Positions 25,078 to 32,086 of a stretch of DNA of 64,000 bases are shown here, in pieces. The position numbers were made by a program, and so were the translations under genes. The notes beneath the pieces were generated by a model. The model had not been told where the DNA came from, ran no database searches, and was given only the letters and a program-made list of their open reading frames with translations. Source of the stretch: RBG-16-57-11 sp964503145 (GTDB taxonomy: Bacteria; Chloroflexota; Anaerolineae; Anaerolineales; UBA4823); assembly GCA_964503145.1 (NCBI GenBank), contig CAZCYV010000012.1:1-64000 (forward strand), written 5' to 3'. Numbering within the stretch: position 1 is the stretch's first letter; every line of letters begins with the position of its first letter.

Positions 25078-26052
25078 CTACTCTCCGAACATGATCCCGG
25101 CCAGCTTTTCGATCATCGGCAGGCCGGTCACATCGCGCTCCAGCTCCGGCACCAGGCTGGCGACCTGCTTGCCGAACATTTCGTCGATCTGACGGAGATA
25201 CTTATCCTGCATCTCGATGCGGTTGCGCAGATAGGGGGGGATTTCTCTGCTCAGCAACTCGCGCGGCACCACGCGGTTGACCACATAGCCAGAGATGGGC
25301 ACATCGAACTTGGCGAACAGCCCGGCCGCCTTTTGGGTATCGATCAGGATCATCTCCTCCGGCACGACGACGAAGAAGAAGGCGGTCTTCTCTTTGTCGG
25401 TGAGGATGCGCGACGAGGCGTTGATGCGCTGGCGGATGTATTGCAATTCGCTCAGGATCTGGTCTTCTTCGGTTTCTTTCTCGCGCTTCAAGCGAGAGAC
25501 CATCTCCTCGTATTCGCGCATCTCCTCGCGCAGCTTGGTGATCTTGTTGATCCACTCATCGTACACCTTGGCCATGCTCAGATAATACAGGGCGTGGCCG
25601 AGGGGCACCAGGTCATAGATGTAATAGTCATAGTTGCCGCCGACGACAATATCCACCACGGCGTCGAAAATGGCGCTCTCTTCCATCGCCGGTTCGGCGG
25701 AGGCCGCCTGGATGTACTGCTCGATCTCCTCCGGCACTTCGTCGAAGCCGTACATATCCAGGATCTTCTGGCGGATTTCGTTCTGGTAATCCTTGATGTG
25801 CTGATCGGCGTCGATCTCCTGCGCCCACAGGTTCTCCATGATCTTCACCGGGCCTTTGCCAAAGATATCCCTCTGGAAGATATCCGACAGGCTGGCCTGA
25901 GGATCCACCGAAAAGACCAGCACCTTCTTACCCTGCGAAGCCAGCCAATAGGCGGTGGCCGCCGAGAAGGTGGTCTTGCCCAATCCACCTTTGCCGCCGA
26001 ACATGATATAGCGGCGTTCGGGATGTTGTTCAAAGATCGTTTTGAGGGACAT
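25078..26052 (-). CDS. ArsA/Get3-family ATPase 2, cysteine-free
   Basis: 324 residues. P-loop GGKGGLGKTT at 19-28, switch I SVDPQASLSDIF, switch II region DLVPLGHALYYL. Here Gly-His is kept but the DTAPT part reads DLVPL, the reverse of ATPase 1. It is also free of Cys. Both ATPases share the tail pattern GVPMLQRMA/GLPMIEKLA. The two genes are adjacent paralogues and probably form a heterodimer. It starts 8 bp after the upstream small-protein gene. Function unknown. Confidence 0.88.
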   Translation of the reverse strand: MSLKTIFEQHPERRYIMFGGKGGLGKTTFSAATAYWLASQGKKVLVFSVDPQASLSDIFQRDIFGKGPVKIMENLWAQEIDADQHIKDYQNEIRQKILDMYGFDEVPEEIEQYIQAASAEPAMEESAIFDAVVDIVVGGNYDYYIYDLVPLGHALYYLSMAKVYDEWINKITKLREEMREYEEMVSRLKREKETEEDQILSELQYIRQRINASSRILTDKEKTAFFFVVVPEEMILIDTQKAAGLFAKFDVPISGYVVNRVVPRELLSREIPPYLRNRIEMQDKYLRQIDEMFGKQVASLVPELERDVTGLPMIEKLAGIMFGE

Positions 26053-26060
26053 ATGCGCTC

Positions 26061-26339
26061 CTAGAACATGGCATCCGAAACGTCTTTCTCACGCAGCAGG
26101 CGCCGCTTCCAGGTGGAGATCTGCGGCACGACGTAGGGGAGCAGGCGCAGGCTGTAATACGGCGGCAGGATGGGGATGCCGATCATGTCGCCCATGGTGA
26201 TCAGGATGAACAGATGCTCCATGCTGGCGCGCGTCCGCAGGGCATAGCGGCTCATATCGTGCGAGGCCATGCCGTAGATGACTTCTTTAAGGTTCTGAAG
26301 AAAGCCTTTCTTGGGAGGGGTAACCGGATCTGGACTCAT
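26061..26339 (-). CDS. Small protein B of the ArsA-type operon
   Basis: 92 residues with an AGGAGA ribosome site. It is a clear paralogue of the next gene: both have FIYGM/VIYGM, a helix with RASMEHLF / RASLESLF, GDMIGIP / GDMLGVP, then PPYYSLRLLPY, VVP/LVP and TWKRRLLRE / TWKRRVLRE. The middle (about 45-75) is hydrophobic enough to lie in or on the membrane. No Cys and no known domain. It could be a client or adaptor of the ATPases; this is inference from the operon. Confidence 0.8.
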   Translation of the reverse strand: MSPDPVTPPKKGFLQNLKEVIYGMASHDMSRYALRTRASMEHLFILITMGDMIGIPILPPYYSLRLLPYVVPQISTWKRRLLREKDVSDAMF

Positions 26340-26368
26340 CTTCTCTCCTTTTATAAGTAAAGATTGAC

Positions 26369-26674
26369 TTACAATCCTTCCAAATGATAATCGTGCTCAT
26401 CGGTGAACTCGCGCTCGCGCAGCACGCGGCGCTTCCAGGTGGCAATGTGCGGAACCAGGTAGGGCAGCAAACGCAGGCTGTAATACGGCGGCAGCACGGG
26501 CACGCCGAGCATGTCCCCCACCGTGGCCAGCATGAACAGGCTCTCCAGACTGGCGCGCATCTCCAGGGCATGCTCGGCAATTTCCATGCCCATCATGCCG
26601 TAAATGAATTCCCGAGCTGCTTTCTTGAAATTCGTGAAGCGCTGCTCCAAGGTCAGTTTATCCACTGGCATCAT
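26369..26674 (-). CDS. Small protein A of the ArsA-type operon
   Basis: 101 residues, the first gene of the operon and paralogue of small protein B, sharing GVPVLPPYYSLRLLPYLVP and the basic TWKRRVLRERE tail. The N-terminal 30 residues are charged and amphipathic. A TATAAT directly touches the start codon and a TATAAC lies 14 nt further up, so the mRNA leader is very short and no Shine-Dalgarno site is visible. An ATG one codon inside (26671) is an alternative start. Function unknown. Confidence 0.78.
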   Translation of the reverse strand: MMPVDKLTLEQRFTNFKKAAREFIYGMMGMEIAEHALEMRASLESLFMLATVGDMLGVPVLPPYYSLRLLPYLVPHIATWKRRVLREREFTDEHDYHLEGL

Positions 26675-26731
26675 TATACTTTTTTGTTATACTTTCTGCC
26701 ACTGTTCATATCCTGCAATCCAGAGGTGAAA

Positions 26732-27382
26732 ATGGATTTCCAGGTCATTGCCATGGTTGTGGGCGGGGTCTTCGTCGCCTGGTTCGCCGCCGGGATCATC
26801 TACAATCTGCGCCGGGGCAGCGCGGTGCTGCGCTGGATGCAGGAAGGGCTGCCGCTGATCGGCCCGCGCACCACCTTCCGCTGGTTGGGCAGCAGCGTGG
26901 CCGAGATGGGCATCGGCCAGGCAAAGAAGCCCTTCCGCCGCATGGAGGTCTTGCTGGTGTTCCGCCCGCGCGACGTGGTGTTCCTGTGGATCGCGGCGCT
27001 CTTGCAGGGCCGAGAGGATATCCTGATCCTGCGCGGTCACCTGATCTCTGTCCCGCTGTCGGATTTAGAGCTGGCCGACCCCAAAACCTGGACCGGACGG
27101 ATGGAGATCCGCCGCCTGCGCGGGCGCAACTGGGAAGAGAAGGATTACCGCGGCCTGAAGCTGCTGGCCCCGAAGGGATTGCTGGGGCTGGCAGAAGAGA
27201 CGCTCAACCGCCTGGCGCCGCAGATGGAGCAGTTCTCGCCGCGCTATGTGCGCTTCGGCCTGCGCAAAGAAGCGCCGCACCTGTTGATCCACGTGCCGCT
27301 TCCCAAGATCAAGGAAGTGCAATCGAAAGCCTACTTCGAAGCGCTCCAGGCTCTAGGAACGGCAATTCACCCGCACAAGTAG
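26732..27382 (+). CDS. Membrane-anchored protein of unknown function, divergent to the ArsA-type operon
   Basis: 216 residues from the ATG at 26732 with GAGGTG upstream. Residues 5-24 form one transmembrane helix (VIAMVVGGVFVAWFAAGIIY). The rest is a soluble basic domain (RWLGSSVAEMGIGQAKKPFRR, RDVVFLWIAALLQGRED, then RMEIRRLRGRNWEEKDYRG). I do not recognise a family. It shares a 57-bp promoter region with the ArsA-type operon, so a related job is possible. It converges on cstA with a hairpin between. Confidence 0.75.
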   Translation: MDFQVIAMVVGGVFVAWFAAGIIYNLRRGSAVLRWMQEGLPLIGPRTTFRWLGSSVAEMGIGQAKKPFRRMEVLLVFRPRDVVFLWIAALLQGREDILILRGHLISVPLSDLELADPKTWTGRMEIRRLRGRNWEEKDYRGLKLLAPKGLLGLAEETLNRLAPQMEQFSPRYVRFGLRKEAPHLLIHVPLPKIKEVQSKAYFEALQALGTAIHPHK

Positions 27383-27410
27383 CTCCAACTCTGCCCACAA
27401 GAGGGGAGTC

Positions 27411-27480
27411 TGGCCTTTCCGGTCTTTCCGCGCCTGCGCCCAAACTGGGGCAGCGCCGGAAAGGCGAGTGGGAAAGGCCA
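27411..27480. terminator. Long bidirectional hairpin between convergent genes
   Basis: TGGCCTTTCC (27411-27420) and GGAAAGGCCA (27471-27480) are perfect arms; inner segments CTTTCCG and CGGAAAG can pair as well. It separates the 26732 gene from cstA. No T-tract follows, so efficiency is uncertain. Confidence 0.55.
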
Positions 27481-27505
27481 AACTCCATCCCCTGACCAGC
27501 GGGGA

Positions 27506-29392
27506 TCAATCTGTCCCTGCAGGGGCCTTGCGCGGCGCGCCGCCGCTGGCGTAGCGCTGGTAGGCCTGGTAGCCATCCCAGCCGATGAACAGGGCGGTGA
27601 CGAACAGCAGCAAGGCAATGATGATCATCGCCCAGGCGCCCACGGCGGCCGAACCGCCCTTGGGCACGATGGTGACGAACAGGTTGCGCGCCGTCACCAG
27701 CGTGGCGGCCAGGGTGGTGATATACATGAACACCGTCGGCCACAGCGCGTAAGACGGGTTGCGCTTCTGCTCCCGCAGCCAGACGGTCACGATGAGCAGG
27801 CTCAGGGCGGCCATGAGCTGATTGGCGGCGCCGAACAACTGCCATAGGTACACCCAGGTGCCGGTGAGCACCAGCAGCATGGTCAGCACCATCGAGGTGA
27901 CGGTGGAGACGTGCATATTCTTGAGCACCGGCACGGCCTCGCCCACCCACTCGGAGAGGGTGACGCGCATCACGCGGAAGATCAGTTGGGTCACGGTCAG
28001 CACGATGACCATGAAGGCGCCAAAGCCCAGGGCGGTGCCAAACAGGCGGAAGCCTTCGCCGAAGATCACCGTCAGCAGGCTGCCCACACCCGCCGCAAAG
28101 CGGCCAGCGCCGCCGCCCGTGCCGGCGATCGAAACGGCCACCAGCGCCAGCAGCGCCAGGGTGTTCTCAGTGAACATCGCCCCGCCGCCTACCGGCAGCG
28201 CGTCGGTCTCATATTCGAGCTGGCGGGCGGTGCCGATCGAACCGATCAGCGCGTGCCAGCCGGAGATCGAGCCGCAGGCGATGGTGACGAAGAGCATCGG
28301 CCACAGGGGCTGCCAGGCCTTGCCTGCTTCAGGCAGCCAGGGCACCGGCTTGACCGCCTCGAGCGCAAACAGGCCCACTTCTGGCTTGATGAAGGGCGCC
28401 AGGATCGCCCCTATCGTGCTGAAGCCGATAGTCAGCAGGGTGACCCAAAAGCCGATGTAGTTGACCGGCTGGGCAAAGCGCCAGATGGGCAGGGTCGCCG
28501 CCAGATAGGAGAATACCAGCAGGAACAGCGCCCAGAACAGGTACGACGGCATGGTCTTGATCTCGCCGGTCTCGGCGTTATACACCGCCGTGGTCGGGCG
28601 CTTGCCGTCTGCGCCGGGCGCCGGGATGCGCGGGTCGGCGTTGGTCGGGTCGGTAACCACCATCACCGCGTTGCCGCCGGTCAGGCCGTTGATGGCGTTG
28701 TTGAAGCCGACTACCACCGAACTGACCGGCCCCTGGGTGAAGTCCAGCTTGCCCTCAGCGTTGACCGCTCCAAACGGGCCGAACATCATCGCCAACAGCG
28801 TCACGCCGACGACGATGATCGTCACCACAATCAGATCCATCTTCCACTTGTAAAGCATCTGTCCGGCGAGGAAGCCCATGATGCCCAGCATGATAATGCC
28901 GAAGGGCACATCTGGGCGGGCGGCCAACAGAGCGGACATGATGCCCATGAACGCCCCTGCTACCAGCAGCAGATAAAAGAAGATGAAGCTGAAAAGGATG
29001 GTGCGCGTGCGCGGCGCGATCAATTTGTGGCTGATAGCGCTCAGGCTATTGCCATCGTTGCGCACCGCCACCATGATGGCGCTGTAGTCGCTCACCCAGC
29101 CGATGAAGGAAACCCCAATCAGCAACCAGGCCAGCGCCGGCAACCACCCCCAGATGTTGGCCGCGGTGATCGGTCCCACGATCGGGCCGGCCGCGGCAAT
29201 CGACTTGAAGTGGTAGCCGTACAAGATGTTCTTGCTGGTGGGCATGAAATCCACACCGTCCATATACATCCTGGCGGGCGTGGCTTTGTTAGCGTTGGAC
29301 TGGATCACGTTCTTGTCGATCCGCTTGGCATAAAAGTTGTAAGCCACGTAGATCACAATCGCCGCCAGAATCACGATCACAAGCGTATTCAT
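27506..29392 (-). CDS. cstA: Carbon starvation protein CstA (peptide/pyruvate transporter family)
   Basis: 628 residues with about 16 transmembrane segments. The N-terminal GYHFKSIAAAGPIVGPI and WLLIGVSFIGWVSDYSA are hallmark CstA sequence, and CGSISGWHALIGSIGTARQL follows in the second half. The family imports peptides or pyruvate when carbon is scarce. GAGGAGG precedes the ATG at 29392. No ybdD-like partner gene is adjacent; instead a CxxC thioredoxin-like gene lies upstream. Confidence 0.93.
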   Translation of the reverse strand: MNTLVIVILAAIVIYVAYNFYAKRIDKNVIQSNANKATPARMYMDGVDFMPTSKNILYGYHFKSIAAAGPIVGPITAANIWGWLPALAWLLIGVSFIGWVSDYSAIMVAVRNDGNSLSAISHKLIAPRTRTILFSFIFFYLLLVAGAFMGIMSALLAARPDVPFGIIMLGIMGFLAGQMLYKWKMDLIVVTIIVVGVTLLAMMFGPFGAVNAEGKLDFTQGPVSSVVVGFNNAINGLTGGNAVMVVTDPTNADPRIPAPGADGKRPTTAVYNAETGEIKTMPSYLFWALFLLVFSYLAATLPIWRFAQPVNYIGFWVTLLTIGFSTIGAILAPFIKPEVGLFALEAVKPVPWLPEAGKAWQPLWPMLFVTIACGSISGWHALIGSIGTARQLEYETDALPVGGGAMFTENTLALLALVAVSIAGTGGGAGRFAAGVGSLLTVIFGEGFRLFGTALGFGAFMVIVLTVTQLIFRVMRVTLSEWVGEAVPVLKNMHVSTVTSMVLTMLLVLTGTWVYLWQLFGAANQLMAALSLLIVTVWLREQKRNPSYALWPTVFMYITTLAATLVTARNLFVTIVPKGGSAAVGAWAMIIIALLLFVTALFIGWDGYQAYQRYASGGAPRKAPAGTD

Positions 29393-29539
29393 CGCACATC
29401 CTCCTCAATGGATTTCGGTTTTCAAAGTCTTGCGCCACAGAGGAAATCCAAACTGACTTTCATGGTTCAGTGCTGCCTTCCAATACGACCTCCTTTCCGG
29501 CCAACTGCCCACCGAACAATCCTAACGTCCAGCCCAGGA

Positions 29540-29941
29540 TTACGCGTTCAGCGCCTGCCCGGCCCCCAGCAAGCGGGCGACCTCCTGGCTGGCCTGTTCA
29601 AATGCCCCGCCGCTGAAGCGCGCCTGCTTCCCCACGATCACCGCCGGGTATCGGCGCACCTTGTAGCGGAGCGACTTGACGAAACCCTCCACTGAAGCGG
29701 CGTCGATCACCTTCACCACCACCCGGTCGCAGTGCTGGCGGAACAACCCCCTCACCCACTCCGAGAGCGCCCGGTAATCCTGCGCCAGGTCGGGCGGCAG
29801 GCTGCTCTCGAGCTGCTCCCGATGGACGGAGCTACCCATGCCCGTCTCACGCAAAGCCACCTCGCAATGGTTGCAGTGATAGAACGCCGTCGGTGCGTAA
29901 GCGATCACTTCGACCAGTAAGGGTTGTGCATCTGTCTGCAT
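29540..29941 (-). CDS. Thioredoxin-like protein with a CNHC motif
   Basis: 133 residues from the ATG at 29941; a TTG seven codons earlier (29962) is possible. VEVIAYAPTAFYHCNHCEVA puts a CxxC after a beta strand as in thioredoxins, and RYPAVIVGKQARFSGG supplies the cis-Pro loop and last strand. A third Cys is in FRQHCDRV. It may be a thiol oxidoreductase or a metal-binding protein. It lies 148 bp upstream of cstA on the same strand; a link is unproven. Confidence 0.75.
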   Translation of the reverse strand: MQTDAQPLLVEVIAYAPTAFYHCNHCEVALRETGMGSSVHREQLESSLPPDLAQDYRALSEWVRGLFRQHCDRVVVKVIDAASVEGFVKSLRYKVRRYPAVIVGKQARFSGGAFEQASQEVARLLGAGQALNA

Positions 29942-30173
29942 CGCTGAACCTGCCTGTAACAACCGCTCAACACAAACAAAACGCGCCGTGCAACGCCAAC
30001 CGACGCCGCACCGCGCTCAGGGATCGTTTCTACGCTGATTCAAGCCAGACATGACCATTTTCATGTAGCGACCAGCCGTAAAGAAATTAGGTCAACCAGA
30101 TATATGAGATGTCATTGGGTAACTCGTCTTAGTTTTAATAACCCAATTGCCCTCAATCGGTTACGCGCCCAGG

Positions 30174-30470
30174 CTAAATCAATTCAATTTCGTCCGAAAC
30201 CACCTCCACATCCAGCCAGGAGGTCTCGATCCAGTGGGCGGCCTGCTGCAGCGAGCGCTGCACATGGGTGGCGTCGTTGCCCACCAGGGCGCAGGCGATG
30301 GTCGCCTGGTCCCAGACGTCCAGATGATCCATCTCCGCAGCGGAGAGGTTGAACTGACGCTGCAGGCGGGCAAGCAGGGGCTTGAGACGGCCGCGCTTCT
30401 CTTTGAGCGAGGCGCAGCCGGGAAGCTGCAAATAGATGGTCAGGACTCCCAGAGGCATGGCGAGGTTCAC
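30174..30470 (-). CDS. DUF503 family protein (YlxP type)
   Basis: 98 residues. GVLTIYLQLPGCASLKEKR, LKPLLARLQRQFNLSAAEMD and CALVGNDATHV match the DUF503 family, ferredoxin-like fold proteins often found near ribosome-binding factor genes. Here it stands alone, divergent from the DUF4230 gene. The start at 30470 lies 29 bp upstream of the divergent promoter. The gap 29942-30173 before the CNHC gene holds nothing I recognise. Molecular function is not known for the family. Confidence 0.88.
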   Translation of the reverse strand: MNLAMPLGVLTIYLQLPGCASLKEKRGRLKPLLARLQRQFNLSAAEMDHLDVWDQATIACALVGNDATHVQRSLQQAAHWIETSWLDVEVVSDEIELI

Positions 30471-30492
30471 CTCCCAAAGGCGACCCTCATAG

Positions 30493-30498
30493 TATAAT
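30493..30498 (+). promoter_or_regulatory. TATAAT box giving a leaderless mRNA for the DUF4230 gene
   Basis: TATAAT ends 7 nt before the ATG at 30506, so the start site of transcription would fall at or next to the A of the ATG. No good -35 was found. Confidence 0.6.
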
Positions 30499-30505
30499 CC
30501 AACTT

Positions 30506-31186
30506 ATGGATAACACCAAAGGTTGGGTGCTGGTCATCGGGATTCTCCTGGTGATCATGCTGGCGTCTTTTTCGATGGTATGGATCTTGTACACCTCGGT
30601 GCAGCGCACGGTGGAGCCAGTGCAGGCAGTAGGTAGCGATCTGAGCACGCGCATCGCCGCAGTGCTCAACCCCACCCCGACCATCGTGCCCAGCCCGCTG
30701 ACCATCATCCGCGACGTGCGCAGCCTGGCGCGCCTGGAGACCATCCAGTACACCATTGAGAAGGTGATCACCGCCGAGAGCGGGCAGGGGCCGCTGGGGA
30801 TGCTCTTCGGCGATAAGCTGATCTTCGTGGCGCACGGCCAGGTGATCGCCGGGGTGGACCTGCGAAAGATGGATACGAAAGACCTGCAGGTGAAGGATGG
30901 CGTGCTGTACGTACGCCTGCCCGAGCCGGAGATCTTTGTGGTCGATCTGGACAACGAGAAGTCGTACGTCTATGACCGCGATACCGGCTTCCTGACCAAG
31001 GGCAAGATCACCCTGGAATCAGACGCCCGCCGCGCCGCCGAGCGGGAGATCGAAAAGGCGGCCTATGAAGACGGCGCGCTGGAGCTGGCGCGGCAGAACG
31101 CCCAGTACTACCTGGAGCGCCTGTTCCGCAGCCTGGGCTACCCCGACGTGATCTTCGTGAACGGCGTCCCCACCCCGACCCCCTGA
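30506..31186 (+). CDS. Membrane-anchored DUF4230 protein
   Basis: 226 residues. One N-terminal transmembrane helix (about 7-29, VLVIGILLVIMLASFSMVW), a short Pro/Thr stretch, then a domain with LARLETIQYTIEKVI, FVAHGQVIAGVDL and YVRLPEPEI, which fits DUF4230. The family is extracytoplasmic and of unknown function. The protein ends in GVPTPTP. It converges on the lipoate-ligase gene, whose stop is 31 bp away, and probably has a leaderless mRNA. Confidence 0.85.
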   Translation: MDNTKGWVLVIGILLVIMLASFSMVWILYTSVQRTVEPVQAVGSDLSTRIAAVLNPTPTIVPSPLTIIRDVRSLARLETIQYTIEKVITAESGQGPLGMLFGDKLIFVAHGQVIAGVDLRKMDTKDLQVKDGVLYVRLPEPEIFVVDLDNEKSYVYDRDTGFLTKGKITLESDARRAAEREIEKAAYEDGALELARQNAQYYLERLFRSLGYPDVIFVNGVPTPTP

Positions 31187-31217
31187 AGAGACCCTGGCGA
31201 AAAGCTTGTTGTCGGGG

Positions 31218-32069
31218 CTATACCCGCCCAGTCCAGGCGGGGCTGGCGTATTTCTCGGCCAGCAGCGCTTCAGCGCGCTGGCGCTCTTCGGGGGTCAGGT
31301 CGCCGGGCAGGAGTTGCAGGTTCAGCGTTTCGGCAAAGGCCTGAACGAAGGCCTGGGCGGCTTGCTCCCAATCTAACGGCCGGCCCAGGACGCGTTCGGC
31401 GGTGGTCGCTCGCTGCAACAGGCGCTCGGCGGCGCGCGCCCGCGCCTGCGGATCGGGGAAGATCAGCGCCTGGACGATGCGGGTCAGGTCGCCTTGCAAC
31501 GGCAGCGAACCATGCTGCAAGACGCCCTCTTTGCGCCGCGCCTGGGCGCTGCCGATCAGCTTCTTGCCGCCCACGGTGATCTCGTAGTTCGACGGCACTT
31601 CGAAGCATACCGGGTTCTGGTTGGGTTGAGCGCCCTGCGGGACGGCTGCGGCGGGCTTTTCATCGGCCTGGGCGGGGATGCCCAGGAGTTGTAAGGCGCG
31701 CAGCAGCGCCGCCGCCAGGATGCGGTAGCTCTCCAGCACGCCCCCGACCAGCCTCGGCTCGTCCAGCGGCCCGGCCACCGAGTAAGTCAATTCGTCGGTA
31801 TGCAGGATGGCGCGCCCGCCGGTAGGGCGGCGCACCAGCTCCCAGCCGCGCGACTCCAGCGCGGCCAGGTCCACGTCCGAGAGCGGCTGAGCGTAGCCCA
31901 GCGACAGACAGGGCGGCGACCAGGCGTACAAGCGCAGGGTGGGCGGCGTCTCGCCGCGGCCGCTGGATTCGAGGATGGCTTCGTCGGCGGCCATGTTCCA
32001 CGCCCCCGGGGCGGCGGGCGAGCGGATCAGACGCCAGGTGGTCTGGGAAAATGACATTTCGCTTCTCAT
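31218..32069 (-). CDS. Lipoate-protein ligase A family protein
   Basis: 283 residues. Biotin/lipoate ligase fold motifs: GAWNMAADEAIL, LSLGYAQ, VRRPTGGRAILHTDELTYS, EVPSNYEITVGGKKLIGSAQ and LQHGSLPL. The conserved Lys of the KLIGSAQ motif is present. It transfers lipoate or octanoate to E2 or GcvH lipoyl domains. C-terminal TPEERQRAEALLAEKYASPAW is typical of octanoyl-transferase LipM-like members, so LipM is an alternative name. ATG at 32069; a second at 32057. No lipoyl-protein gene is in the window. Confidence 0.88.
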   Translation of the reverse strand: MRSEMSFSQTTWRLIRSPAAPGAWNMAADEAILESSGRGETPPTLRLYAWSPPCLSLGYAQPLSDVDLAALESRGWELVRRPTGGRAILHTDELTYSVAGPLDEPRLVGGVLESYRILAAALLRALQLLGIPAQADEKPAAAVPQGAQPNQNPVCFEVPSNYEITVGGKKLIGSAQARRKEGVLQHGSLPLQGDLTRIVQALIFPDPQARARAAERLLQRATTAERVLGRPLDWEQAAQAFVQAFAETLNLQLLPGDLTPEERQRAEALLAEKYASPAWTGRV

Positions 32070-32086
32070 CGGCCAGGCAAAAGTGG

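Noticed and set aside
24089..26052. Arsenite-pump ATPase (ArsA) as the function
   Set aside because: Neither protein has any Cys for metalloid binding, and no arsB, arsD or arsR gene is near.
27911..29695. A 594-codon + strand frame opposite cstA
   Set aside because: Charged His/Arg/Gln-rich shadow of a membrane protein gene; CstA motifs are unmistakable on the other strand.
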